The notes under the pieces were generated by a model. That model ran no database searches. It worked only from the letters and a program-made list of their open reading frames with translations, and was not told where the DNA came from. Both the position numbers and the translations under genes were made by a program. A stretch of DNA of 64,000 nt from Variovorax sp. ZS18.2.2 (GTDB taxonomy: Bacteria > Pseudomonadota > Gammaproteobacteria > Burkholderiales > Burkholderiaceae_C). The stretch spans positions 62,001 to 126,000 of the forward strand of contig NZ_JANLNM010000013.1 in assembly GCF_024701975.1 (NCBI RefSeq), written 5' to 3'. Below, piece after piece: positions 20,747 through 29,660 of the stretch (within the stretch, counting starts at the first letter, position 1; each line of letters starts with the position of its first letter).

Positions 20747-22258
20747 CTACTTCGCCTTGGGCGCGGGCAGGCGGCCCAGCACGCCCTCCACCGCGAGACC
20801 GACGGCGAGCAGCTTGCGGTCGCTGCCGGCTGGCCCGTCGAGCTCCAGCCCGATGGGCAAGCCGCTGGTCGCACCAAGGCCCGAAGGCAGTTGCACACCC
20901 GGAATGCCGGCGTTGCTGCCGGGGTCGGTGTTCTGGATCAGCACGCCGAAGTTCTCGGGGCTGCTGGCTTCGGGCGCAGCAGCCAGGGCCACGCGCGGCA
21001 CCGTCGGGAACACGAGCGCATCGAGCGTGTTCTTCGCGAAGGTGTCGCGATAGAGCTTCTGCAACGCGGGCCGCGCGATGCGCATCGCGTTGTCGTAGGC
21101 CGGCTTCGCATCGACCGTGCCGTTCGGCGCGGGGAGCTTTCGCGGGATCACGAAGGCCTCGAAGGTGCCCTTGACGTCGGGGCTCGCGATGCCGGCAGTG
21201 AGTTGCGCGATGTCGATGCCGGTGCGGTACTTCGCAAGGTAGGCCACCATGTCGTCGTGCGCTTCGTACAGCGCGAGCGGGAAGCCGATGGCGCCGTTGA
21301 GCTCCATGAGCTTCGGCATCTCCACATCCACCAGCGTGACGCCCGCAGCGCGCAGCTTGGCCAGCGCGGCATCGGTGGCGGCGCGCGTGTCCGCATCGAG
21401 GTTCGCATAGAAAGCCGGCACCACGCCGAGCCGCACGCGCTTCAAGTCAGCGGGCTTGAGCGGCGCACCGCCCGCGATCACGCGGTCGAGCAGCGCGACA
21501 TCGGCCATCGACTGCGCCATCGGGCCCGCGGTGTCGCGGGTGTGCGAGATCGGCGCGATGCCCTGCTGCGAATAGCGCCCCATGCTCGGACGCAGCGATG
21601 CGCAGCCGTTGAACGCGCACGGAATGCGCACCGAGCCGCCCGTGTCGGTGCCCAGCGCTGCCGGCGCCATGCGCGCACCGAGTGCTGCGCCATTGCCCGA
21701 CGACGACCCGCCCGCGATGCGGCTCGCGTCGTAGGCGTTGCGCACGCCGACCTCGGGACCGGTCTGGAACGCGGGGTTGTAGCCCGTGACGCCGAAGGCC
21801 AGCTCGTGCATGTTCGTCTTGCCGAGGATGACCGCGCCGGCCGCGCGCAGCTTCGCGACCACGGGCGCATCGGCGGCGGGCACGAAGCCCTTGAGCGCGG
21901 GCGAGCCGGCCGTGGCGGGCAGACCCTGCACCTGGATGTTGTCCTTGATGACCACCGGCAGGCCGGCCAGCGGCTTGCAGGCGCCGCCGCGCTTTCGCTG
22001 CGCATCGGCGGCGCGCGCGGCCTTCAGTGCGCCGGCCTCGTCGAGCGTGACGAAGGCATTGAGGTTCGCCCTCATCTTGGCCTGCGCGAGGTAGGCCGAG
22101 ACCAACTGCTCGCTGGTCACCGTGCCGGCGCAGAGCTGCTGCACGGCATCGCTCGCGGTCAGCGTGGTGATGTCCACGGCGACGAGCTGCTGCACTTGTG
22201 CGGATGCACCGAGGCACAACAGCGCCGCGGTGAAGGAAACGGGTTTGGAAATGGACAT
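20747..22258 (-). CDS. Amidase-signature hydrolase, probably exported
   Basis: A 503-residue amidase of the Ser-Ser-Lys class. Catalytic Lys105 is in PVVIKDNIQV, the cis-Ser in AGGSSSGNG (185-187) and the nucleophile Ser209 in GTDTGGSVRIP. A signal-like N-terminus (VSFTAALLCLGASAQ) points to export. A GGAGG ribosome site precedes the ATG at 22258. Exported amidases of this class often act on amide compounds or as Glu/Asp-tRNA amidotransferase A paralogues; the tRNA role is unlikely given the signal and the absence of GatB/C. A palindrome lies 56 bp upstream. Confidence 0.87.
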   Translation of the reverse strand: MSISKPVSFTAALLCLGASAQVQQLVAVDITTLTASDAVQQLCAGTVTSEQLVSAYLAQAKMRANLNAFVTLDEAGALKAARAADAQRKRGGACKPLAGLPVVIKDNIQVQGLPATAGSPALKGFVPAADAPVVAKLRAAGAVILGKTNMHELAFGVTGYNPAFQTGPEVGVRNAYDASRIAGGSSSGNGAALGARMAPAALGTDTGGSVRIPCAFNGCASLRPSMGRYSQQGIAPISHTRDTAGPMAQSMADVALLDRVIAGGAPLKPADLKRVRLGVVPAFYANLDADTRAATDAALAKLRAAGVTLVDVEMPKLMELNGAIGFPLALYEAHDDMVAYLAKYRTGIDIAQLTAGIASPDVKGTFEAFVIPRKLPAPNGTVDAKPAYDNAMRIARPALQKLYRDTFAKNTLDALVFPTVPRVALAAAPEASSPENFGVLIQNTDPGSNAGIPGVQLPSGLGATSGLPIGLELDGPAGSDRKLLAVGLAVEGVLGRLPAPKAK

Positions 22259-22313
22259 GGCAAGGACCTCCGACGAAGAGGTCTCCATGCTGCGCCGTCG
22301 GCGTTGTCCTGTC

Positions 22314-22333
22314 TGTCATCGAAACCGATGACA
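22314..22333. promoter_or_regulatory. Palindrome between trehalase and amidase
   Basis: TGTCATCG-AAAC-CGATGACA, a perfect 8-bp inverted repeat, lies 51 bp past the trehalase stop and 56 bp before the amidase start. It could be a repressor site for the amidase or a weak terminator for trehalase; no T run follows on the minus strand. Confidence 0.35.
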
Positions 22334-22383
22334 AGGGACGAAAGCTCCACTGAAACATCACCGCGCGGGCAGCGCGCCAGGGG

Positions 22384-24042
22384 TCAAGGGCGCTTCAACT
22401 CGGGATAGATCGTCATCAGCTGCATGGCCACGCCGTTGGTCCAGCCGAAGCCGTCCTGCAGGACGTACTCGCCGCCGCCGGCCTCGCCGCTGTTGTCGAT
22501 CACGTTGTATTTCTCGACCAGCTTGCCGCTGCTGCCATAGACCTGCTGCACCTTGCCCATCCAGCGCGTCGCGATGTCGTGCGCGAGCGCATGCTGGCGA
22601 TAGCGCCGGAGACCGTCCACCGCGACCCATTGCAGCGGCGCCCAGCCGTTGGGCGCATCCCATTGCTGATCGGTCGGGATCGGCGTCGTCACAAGGCCAT
22701 ACGGCTTGAGCAGTTGCTTGCTCGTCCAGTCGGCCACGCGCGTCGCCTGCGCCGGCTCCGCGAGGCCGACGAACAGCGGGTACAGCATGGCGGCACCCGG
22801 ACGGCCGGTGGGTTGCGGCCTGATCCACTGGTAGTCCACGTAATAACCGCCGGCTTCGTTCCACAAATACTTCTGCACTGCCAGACGGCGGCGTTCGGCC
22901 CGTTGCGTGAAATCGCTGCTGCAGGCGGCGTCCTGCACGCGCTCGCAGCCCAGGCGGATCGCGTTTTCCAAACCGTACAGCAGGCTGTTCAGGTCGACGG
23001 GCACGATCGCGGTGGTCTCGATGGTGGCCAGCGTCTTGCCGTCGGCGAACCAGCGGCTGCTGAAGTCCCATCCGCTCTCCGCGGCGGCGCGCACGTCGCG
23101 ATAGACCTCCGCGGCGGGGCGGCTGCTCTTCTTCGCCAGCGCGACATCTTCCGCATACGACTCGTCGCGCGGCACGGCGCGATCGTCGTAGTAGCGGTTC
23201 AGCACACTGCCATCGGCCAGCGCCACCACCCGGCGGTGCGCGGTGCCGGGCTTGAGGCCGTTCGCGCCCTCCATCCAGAACGCGTATTCGCGCTGGAGTT
23301 GCGGCAGGTAGCGCGCATAGGCGCCGGCTTCGTCCTGCGTGGACAGCAAGCCGACCATCTTGAAATAGAAAGGCGGCTGCGAGCGGCTCAGGTAGTAGCT
23401 GCGATTGCCGTTCGGGATGTGGCCGTAGCGGTCGATCAGGCTGGCGAAATTGCCGACCATGTCGCGTATCGCGCGCGGCTCGCCGTTCTGCAGCAGGCCC
23501 AGCATGGTGAAGTACGAGTCCCAGTAGTACACCTCGCGAAAGCGCCCGCCCGGCACTACATAGGGTCCGGGCAAGGGCAGCAGCGAGGAACCGGCAGCTG
23601 GCTTCTGCGGCTGCTGCGTCAGGTGCGGCCAGAGACTCGCGATGTGTTGCGTGAGCGACTGCGAACGATCGCTGACGTAGGCGTCGCCGTTGTCCTGCGG
23701 CAGATTGAAATGCTGCCGCACGAAGCCGGACAGATCGAAACCGGGGCGGTCCTTTTCGCGCTTGTACTGCGCGGCGACGGCGGCGGGCGAACCTTTGGGT
23801 ACAGCATCGACGAAAGTCTTACCGTCCTTGAAGACCTGCCCCAACTGCACAGCGGCGAACAGCTCCGGATACAGCGCGGAAGGCGGCGCCGGGTATGCCG
23901 CAGCGGGCCTGGAGGCGACGAGTACTTCGGCATTCGCGGGCGCGTTGAACGCACCGAATGCCAGGCTGGCTGCCACTGCGGCAGCCGCAACGATCGAGAA
24001 GCGCGGGCGACGATGCGGCGTAACCGCGAATGCCTGAGTCAT
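22384..24042 (-). CDS. treA: Periplasmic alpha,alpha-trehalase
   Basis: Hydrolyses trehalose to two glucose molecules. The 552-residue protein has a signal peptide (hydrophobic stretch VAAAAVAASLAFGAF with cleavage near ANA-EVL). Both GH37 trehalase signatures are present: PGGRFREVYYWDSYFT and QWDAPNGWAPLQWV. The residues AGSSLLPLPGPYVVPGGRF match the substrate-binding region. Length agrees with E. coli TreA (565). It stands alone, with no trehalose transporter next to it; glucose would be taken up by other systems. Confidence 0.94.
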   Translation of the reverse strand: MTQAFAVTPHRRPRFSIVAAAAVAASLAFGAFNAPANAEVLVASRPAAAYPAPPSALYPELFAAVQLGQVFKDGKTFVDAVPKGSPAAVAAQYKREKDRPGFDLSGFVRQHFNLPQDNGDAYVSDRSQSLTQHIASLWPHLTQQPQKPAAGSSLLPLPGPYVVPGGRFREVYYWDSYFTMLGLLQNGEPRAIRDMVGNFASLIDRYGHIPNGNRSYYLSRSQPPFYFKMVGLLSTQDEAGAYARYLPQLQREYAFWMEGANGLKPGTAHRRVVALADGSVLNRYYDDRAVPRDESYAEDVALAKKSSRPAAEVYRDVRAAAESGWDFSSRWFADGKTLATIETTAIVPVDLNSLLYGLENAIRLGCERVQDAACSSDFTQRAERRRLAVQKYLWNEAGGYYVDYQWIRPQPTGRPGAAMLYPLFVGLAEPAQATRVADWTSKQLLKPYGLVTTPIPTDQQWDAPNGWAPLQWVAVDGLRRYRQHALAHDIATRWMGKVQQVYGSSGKLVEKYNVIDNSGEAGGGEYVLQDGFGWTNGVAMQLMTIYPELKRP

Positions 24043-24083
24043 GTCAGTCTCCCCTTTGTTGGTTGGCGGAAACTCTACATGAC

Positions 24084-24108
24084 GGGTGACGATCGGCGAT
24101 CGTCACCC
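24084..24108. promoter_or_regulatory. Near-perfect palindrome between trehalase and acyl-CoA dehydrogenase
   Basis: GGGTGACGATCG-G-CGATCGTCACCC has 12-bp arms. It lies 17 bp past the acyl-CoA dehydrogenase stop and 41 bp before the trehalase ATG. Both roles fit: terminator stem for the upstream gene (no T tract follows) or operator in the trehalase leader. Confidence 0.4.
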
Positions 24109-24125
24109 TGTCGCCCGGCGGGGCT

Positions 24126-25256
24126 TCAAGCCAGGGCGCGTTGGATCAGCAGTTTCTGGATGTCCGATGTGCCTTCGTAGATCTGGCACACGCGCACGTC
24201 GCGATAGATGCGCTCGAGCGGAAAGTCGTTCACGTAGCCGTAACCGCCCAGCGTCTGGATCGCGGCACTGCACACGCGCTCGGCCATCTCGCTTGCGAAG
24301 AGCTTGGCCATCGCCGCTTCCTTCAGGCACGGCAGGCCCGCATCGCGCAGGCTCGCTGCATGCCAGATCAACTGGCGCGCGGCTTCGAGCTGTGTCGCGC
24401 ATTCGGCGAGGCGAAAACCCACGGCCTGCTGGTCGAAGATCGAGCCGCCAAAAGCCTGGCGCTCCTTCGCATAGGCCAGTGCCACGTCGAACGCGCTGCG
24501 CGCCATGCCCACGCTCTGCGCGGCGATGCCGATGCGCCCGCCTTCGAGTGCGCCGAGCGCGATCTTGTAGCCCTCGCCTTCAGCGCCGATGAGGTTCTCC
24601 GCCGGAATGCGGCAGCCGTCGAAGTTGATCTGCGCGGTGTCGCTGCTGTGCTGGCCGAGCTTGTCTTCCAGCCGCGCCACGGCGTAGCCGGGTGCGTCGG
24701 TGGGCACGATGAACGCGCTCATGCCGCGCTTGCCCGCGCCCTTGTCGGTGACCGCGATGACGATGGCGACCTGGCCGTTCTTGCCGCTGGTGATGAACTG
24801 CTTCACGCCGTCGATCACATAGCCGTCGGCGTCCTTGCGCGCGGTGGTGCGCAGACTCGATGCATCGCTGCCGGCCTGCGGCTCGGTGAGGCAGAAGGCG
24901 CCGAGCATCTGCCCTTGCGCGAGCGGCTCGAGCCATTTCTTCTTCTGCTGCGCGTTGCCGTAGCGCATGAGGATCGCGTTGACCGGGCAGTTGGTCACGC
25001 TGATCGCGGTGCTGGTGCCGCCGTCGCCGGCCGCGATTTCTTCCAGCACCAGCGCGAGCGTGAGGTAGTCGAGGCCGGCGCCGCCATGCTCTTCGGGTAC
25101 GCAGATGCCGTAAGCGCCCAGCGCCGCGAGGCCCTGGTGCGCCTCTTTCGGGAAGCTGTGTTCACGGTCCCACTTGGGGGCATGGGGCCAAAGTTCGGCT
25201 TGCGAGAAATCGCGCACCGCGTCGCGGATGGCTTCCTGGTCGGCACTGAGCAGCAT
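24126..25256 (-). CDS. Acyl-CoA dehydrogenase (short-chain type)
   Basis: A 376-residue FAD acyl-CoA dehydrogenase. Signatures: FCLTEPQAGSDASSLRT and QTLGGYGYVNDFPLERIYRD. The catalytic Glu is in the C-terminal YEGTSDIQKLLI, as in butyryl- and short-branched-chain enzymes and unlike the ivd product in this window. Start MLLSADQEAIRDAV. It could act in butyrate, isoleucine or valine oxidation. Neighbours (trehalase, M20 peptidase) do not help; the thiolase at 26552 on the same strand may be a functional partner. Confidence 0.9.
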   Translation of the reverse strand: MLLSADQEAIRDAVRDFSQAELWPHAPKWDREHSFPKEAHQGLAALGAYGICVPEEHGGAGLDYLTLALVLEEIAAGDGGTSTAISVTNCPVNAILMRYGNAQQKKKWLEPLAQGQMLGAFCLTEPQAGSDASSLRTTARKDADGYVIDGVKQFITSGKNGQVAIVIAVTDKGAGKRGMSAFIVPTDAPGYAVARLEDKLGQHSSDTAQINFDGCRIPAENLIGAEGEGYKIALGALEGGRIGIAAQSVGMARSAFDVALAYAKERQAFGGSIFDQQAVGFRLAECATQLEAARQLIWHAASLRDAGLPCLKEAAMAKLFASEMAERVCSAAIQTLGGYGYVNDFPLERIYRDVRVCQIYEGTSDIQKLLIQRALA

Positions 25257-25287
25257 GGTGTGTCTCCTTCTTCTTTCTTCTTCGTGC

Positions 25288-26538
25288 TTACTTGCCCGAG
25301 CCCAGGTCCATGATCAGGCGCGCTGCCATGTACAGGCGGCGCGGGATCGCGCTGATGTCCACGTACTCGGCCTTGTCGCTGTGATAGCCGAAGCCCGGCA
25401 AGCCCAGGCTCTCGATCACCGGCTTGCCCGAGAGCGCGGCATAGGCCGCATCGGTGCCGCCGCCCGTGCGCTCTTCCACGCCGAGGTTGCCGCCGGCTTC
25501 CTTGTAGAAGGCCACGGCCTTGTCGACCAGCTTCTTGCCGCCCTCGCCCGCGTTGAAGGCCGGGCGGCCGCGCGTGACCAGCACCTTGACGTCGGCTTCG
25601 GGCAGCTTCTTCTGCTGCGCCTTTTCTTCGAGCGTCTTCATCGCGGCCTCGAAGTCTTCGTTGCGTGCATAGCGCACGTCGGCATTCAGCGTGGCGCTGG
25701 CCGGGATGATGTTCGACACGTTGCCGGCCTTGGCGATGGTCCAGTTGAAGCGCAGGTTCTTCGACTTGTCGTCGATGCTCATCGTGCGCAGCACCAGGTC
25801 CGACGCCTCGACCAATGCGTTGACGCCCAGCTCGGGCGCGGCGCCCGCGTGCGAGGCCTTGCCGGTGATGTTGACCTGCACGTAGGCAATGCCCGAGGTG
25901 CCGAGCGAGAGCTTCTCGTCGCCCGCGCTGGTGGGCTCGAACGAAAGCACGTAGTCGGCGAGCTTGGCTTCTTCCTGGATGAGGTCGCGCGAGCCGAAGG
26001 AGCCTTTTTCCTCGTCGGTGTTGAAGAGCACGGTGATGGTGCCGTAGTCGCGCACGCCGTAGTCCTTCAGCAACTTGAGCGTGTGCAGGATGACCGCGTT
26101 GCCGCCCTTGTCGTCGGCGATGCCGGGGCCATAGGCCTTGTCGCCTTCGATCTTGAACGGCGCCTTGGCGAGCGTGCCCTTCAGGTACACGGTGTCCATG
26201 TGCGAGAGCAGCAACAGGTTCTTGCCGCCGCGGCCCTTGATCTTGCCGATGATGTTGTCGCCGACCACGATGCCGGCCGACTTGCTGCGCGTGACGGTGA
26301 AGCCCAGCGTCTTGAGTTCGCCTTCGAGGTAGGTACCGGCGGCGGCAATGCCTTCGGCGTCACCCGTGCCGGTCTCGATATTGACGAGTTTTTCCAGCGT
26401 CTTGATGACGGCGGGCTGCTCGTCGGTCGCGGCCTGGAACAGCACGTTGTCGCGCTTCTGCGCCCAGCTGGCGGCAGGTGCCAGGAAGGCGGCTGCCAGC
26501 AAGGCGGCAACGGCGGTGCGGGGGATGGATAGGTGCAT
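25288..26538 (-). CDS. M20 family metallopeptidase, glutamate carboxypeptidase-like
   Basis: A 416-residue exported M20 peptidase similar to carboxypeptidase G2. A signal peptide (AVAALLAAAFLAPAASWA) leads. Metal ligands appear in LLLSHMDTVYLKG (His, Asp), GIADDKGGNAVI (bridging Asp), TDEEKGSFGS (Glu-Glu) and the C-terminal GGGTDAAYAAL and GYHSDKAEYVD. The dimerisation lid begins near SGIAYVQVNITGKASHAG. Such enzymes release C-terminal glutamate from folates or peptides; the substrate here is unknown. It is followed on the same strand by an acyl-CoA dehydrogenase gene 31 bp away. Confidence 0.9.
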   Translation of the reverse strand: MHLSIPRTAVAALLAAAFLAPAASWAQKRDNVLFQAATDEQPAVIKTLEKLVNIETGTGDAEGIAAAGTYLEGELKTLGFTVTRSKSAGIVVGDNIIGKIKGRGGKNLLLLSHMDTVYLKGTLAKAPFKIEGDKAYGPGIADDKGGNAVILHTLKLLKDYGVRDYGTITVLFNTDEEKGSFGSRDLIQEEAKLADYVLSFEPTSAGDEKLSLGTSGIAYVQVNITGKASHAGAAPELGVNALVEASDLVLRTMSIDDKSKNLRFNWTIAKAGNVSNIIPASATLNADVRYARNEDFEAAMKTLEEKAQQKKLPEADVKVLVTRGRPAFNAGEGGKKLVDKAVAFYKEAGGNLGVEERTGGGTDAAYAALSGKPVIESLGLPGFGYHSDKAEYVDISAIPRRLYMAARLIMDLGSGK

Positions 26539-26551
26539 GAAATCTCCTGCC

Positions 26552-27736
26552 TTACAACAATTCGAGTGCCACGGCGGTGCCTTCGCCGCCGCCGATGCAC
26601 AGCGTCGCCACGCCGCGCTTCTTGCCGCGTGCCTTCAACGCATGGATCAGCGTGACCATGATGCGCGCGCCGCTCGCGCCGATCGGGTGACCCAGCGCGC
26701 ACGCGCCGCCGTTCACGTTGACGATGTCGTGCGACACGTCGAGTTCGTGCATCAGCGCCATCGGCACCACGGCGAAGGCCTCGTTCACTTCCCAGAGGTC
26801 CACGTCCTTCACGGTCCAGCCGGTCTTCTTGAACAGCTTGGCGACTGCGCCCACCGGAGCGGTGGAGAACCACTCGGGCTCCTGCGCATGCGTGGCGTGG
26901 CCGACGATGCGCGCGATGGGCTTGGCGCCGATCTTCTTCGCGTGCGACTCGGTCATCATCACCAGCGCGGCGGCGCCGTCGTTGATCGACGAGCTCGAGG
27001 CGGCGGTGATGGTGCCGTTCTCTTTCTTGAACGCGGGCTTGAGCGTGGGGATCTTGTCGAGCTTGACCTTGCCCGGGCCTTCGTCGATGGAGATCACGGT
27101 ATCGCCGCCGCGGCCCTTCACGGTCACGGGCACGATCTCGTCCTTGAACGCACCCGATTCGGTCGCGGCCTTGGCGCGCTGCACGCTCGCGATCGCGAAG
27201 GCGTCCTGCTGCTCGCGGGTGAACTTGTACTTGGCCGCGCAGTCCTCGCCGAAGGTGCCCATCGAGCGGCCCGGCTGGTAGGCGTCTTCCAGGCCGTCGA
27301 GCATCATGTGGTCATAGATCTTGTCGTGGCCCATGCGGTAGCCACCGCGGCCCTTGAGCATGAGGTAAGGCGCGTTGGTCATGCTCTCCATGCCGCCCGC
27401 GACGATCACATCGTGCGTGCCGGCCAGCAGCAGGTCATGCGCGAGCATCGCGGCCTTCATGGCCGAGCCGCACATCTTGCTGAGCGTGACCGCGCCCGCG
27501 CTGTCGGGCAGGCCGCCCTTGTAGGCCGCCTGGCGCGCCGGGGCCTGGCCCTGGCCGGCCATGAGGCAGTTGCCGAACAGCACTTCGCCCACGCTCTCGG
27601 GCGCGATGCCGGCGCGCTCGACGGCGGCCTTGATGGCGGCGCCGCCGAGGTCGTGCGCGGAGAGGGAAGAAAAGTCGCCCTGAAAGCCACCCATGGGGGT
27701 GCGGGCGGCGCCGACGATGACGATGGATTCGGACAT
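26552..27736 (-). CDS. Acetyl-CoA C-acyltransferase (thiolase)
   Basis: A 394-residue thiolase. The acyl-accepting Cys is Cys89 in TLSKMCGSAMKA; the His motif is GGACALGHPIGASGAR and the second Cys is in TLCIGGGEGTAVALE. Length is that of degradative or biosynthetic thiolases. ATG at 27736 (MSESIVIVGAARTPMGGF). It could close beta-oxidation or ketone-body metabolism, including the acetoacetyl-CoA formed from leucine. It lies 13 bp upstream of the M20 peptidase gene and downstream of aceK. Confidence 0.92.
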   Translation of the reverse strand: MSESIVIVGAARTPMGGFQGDFSSLSAHDLGGAAIKAAVERAGIAPESVGEVLFGNCLMAGQGQAPARQAAYKGGLPDSAGAVTLSKMCGSAMKAAMLAHDLLLAGTHDVIVAGGMESMTNAPYLMLKGRGGYRMGHDKIYDHMMLDGLEDAYQPGRSMGTFGEDCAAKYKFTREQQDAFAIASVQRAKAATESGAFKDEIVPVTVKGRGGDTVISIDEGPGKVKLDKIPTLKPAFKKENGTITAASSSSINDGAAALVMMTESHAKKIGAKPIARIVGHATHAQEPEWFSTAPVGAVAKLFKKTGWTVKDVDLWEVNEAFAVVPMALMHELDVSHDIVNVNGGACALGHPIGASGARIMVTLIHALKARGKKRGVATLCIGGGEGTAVALELL

Positions 27737-27808
27737 GAGGGTCTCCTTCTTGAATGCGAATGTGAATGTAAAAGTGAAACGGTCGACTGCGGCCTTGGCC
27801 ACCGCCGG

Positions 27809-29629
27809 TCAGAAATGGGTCGCGTGCCCCTCGTGCTGGAAGCGCTGCGATTCTTCGTACGGGAACACATCGAGCATCTGCCCCGCCTGGATGCGTTCCT
27901 TGTGGTGCTGCCAGAAGGCAGCGTCGAGCAGGTCGGCGTGGTGCGCCATGAAGGCGGCGCGCACATCCTTGTTGCCGAGCAGGAAGGGCTCGAAGGTCTC
28001 GGGGAACACGTCCTTCGGGCCCACCGAGTACCAGACCTCGCCGCTCATCTCGTCTTCCTCGTTGCGCGGCTCGGGGACCTTCCGGAATTTGCAGTCGGTG
28101 ATGTATTCGATCTCGTCGTAGTCGTAGAACACCACCTTGCCCCCACGCGTGACGCCGAAGTTCTTCCACAGCATGTCGCCGGGGAAGATGTTGGCGGCGA
28201 CCATGTCCTTGATGGCATTGCCGTACTCGATCACCGCGTGCTCCAGCTGGTCCTTTGCGCGCTTCGCATGAGCCGGGCTCTCGGGGTCGGCCAGCGTGTC
28301 GAAGGCTTCCTGCAGGTAGATGTTCAGCGGGATCATGCGGCGCTCGATGTAGACGTGCTTGACCACGACCTCCATCTCCCCGTTGCCGTCGCGGTCGCCA
28401 ATTTCGAGCTGGCTGGGCGCGAACTTCTGGATCTCCTCGATCAGCTCGGGCTCGAAACGATCGAGCGGAAAACCCACGTCGCTGTACTCCAGCGTGTCGG
28501 CCATGCGGCCCACGCGGTCGTGCTGTTTCACGAGCATGTATTTGCCCTTGATCTGCTCGCGCGTGGTGTCCTTCTGCGGCGGATAGAAGTCCTTGATGAC
28601 CTTGAACACGAACGGGAACGACGGCAGGTCGAACACCAGCATGACCATGCCCTTGATGCCGGGCGCGATGCGAAAGCGGTCGCTCGAATAGTTCAGGTGC
28701 GAAAGAAAGTCGCGATAGAAAAGCGTCTTGCCCTGCTTGGCGAGGCCGAGCGCGTTGTAGATTTCTGCACGCGGCTTGCGCGGCATCAGCGAGCGCAAGA
28801 ACTGCACCCAGGCCGAGGGCACTTCCATGTCGACCATGAAGTAGGCGCGTGCAAAGCTGAAGAGCATCTGCAGGTCGTCTTCGCCGAAGAGTGCCGCATC
28901 GACATAGAACTTGCCGGTGCTGTCGTGCAGGATCGGCAGCGAGAACGGGATCTCGGTGAAGCCGTTCATGATCTTGCCGACCACGTAGGCGCCCTTGTTC
29001 CGGAAGAAGAGGCCCGAGAGCACCTGCAGCTGGAAGTTGGCGCGCAGCTTGACCTGGTGAAAGCGGTTCAGGATCACGTGCGCCACGCGCTCGGCATCGC
29101 GGCGCTTGTTGGCATAGCTGCCCTGCAGCGCGAAGTCGTCGAGCATCTGCACGAGCGTGTCGGCCAGCGTGTCGTGCGCGGGGTAGTACGGGCGATAGGT
29201 CGGTGCGCCACGCGGCTCGATGTACTCGGTGCTGATCGCGGGGCGAACGAAGATGAAGTCGTTCTGGAAGTAGGCGCGATGCAGGATCTTGGTGGTCACC
29301 GAGTTGAAGAAACTCTCCGCCAGCTCGGGCTGGTGGTGGTCCACCAAAAGGCCGATGAAATGCAGCTTGACCTGGTGCCACACCTCCATCGGCTGGTCGC
29401 CGGCCTTGAACTCTTTCTCGAGCCGGGCCACGGCCTCGTTCACGCGCAAATCGTAGAACTCGATGCGCTCGCGCTGCGCCCGCTGCTGGCCGTGCCAGTC
29501 GGCGGTCTCGAAACGGTGCTTGGCGCGCGCCGATTCGGCGCGGAACAACCGGTAGTGCCGGTTGAACCCATCGATCATCGCCTTGGCGATGTCGTAGGCC
29601 AGCGGTGAATCGAGGCGCTGCGGGAACAT
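27809..29629 (-). CDS. aceK: Isocitrate dehydrogenase kinase/phosphatase
   Basis: Bifunctional enzyme that phosphorylates and dephosphorylates isocitrate dehydrogenase, switching carbon between the TCA cycle and glyoxylate shunt. The 606 residues match AceK along the length: an N-terminal helical regulatory half (IAKAMIDGFNRHYRLFR) and a kinase-like half with the ATP loop APGIKGMVMLVFDLPSFP, the catalytic region NIFPGDMLWKNFGVTRGG and FYDYDEIEYITDCKFR. Unlike enteric bacteria, aceA and aceB are not adjacent. A gene supporting growth on acetate fits the several acetyl-CoA-yielding pathways here. Confidence 0.96.
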   Translation of the reverse strand: MFPQRLDSPLAYDIAKAMIDGFNRHYRLFRAESARAKHRFETADWHGQQRAQRERIEFYDLRVNEAVARLEKEFKAGDQPMEVWHQVKLHFIGLLVDHHQPELAESFFNSVTTKILHRAYFQNDFIFVRPAISTEYIEPRGAPTYRPYYPAHDTLADTLVQMLDDFALQGSYANKRRDAERVAHVILNRFHQVKLRANFQLQVLSGLFFRNKGAYVVGKIMNGFTEIPFSLPILHDSTGKFYVDAALFGEDDLQMLFSFARAYFMVDMEVPSAWVQFLRSLMPRKPRAEIYNALGLAKQGKTLFYRDFLSHLNYSSDRFRIAPGIKGMVMLVFDLPSFPFVFKVIKDFYPPQKDTTREQIKGKYMLVKQHDRVGRMADTLEYSDVGFPLDRFEPELIEEIQKFAPSQLEIGDRDGNGEMEVVVKHVYIERRMIPLNIYLQEAFDTLADPESPAHAKRAKDQLEHAVIEYGNAIKDMVAANIFPGDMLWKNFGVTRGGKVVFYDYDEIEYITDCKFRKVPEPRNEEDEMSGEVWYSVGPKDVFPETFEPFLLGNKDVRAAFMAHHADLLDAAFWQHHKERIQAGQMLDVFPYEESQRFQHEGHATHF

Positions 29630-29660
29630 GGCAGGCGGATGGATGGCGGCCCCGGGGCGC

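Noticed and set aside
20747..22258. Amidase as GatA of the tRNA amidotransferase
   Set aside because: It has a signal peptide and no gatB/gatC neighbours.
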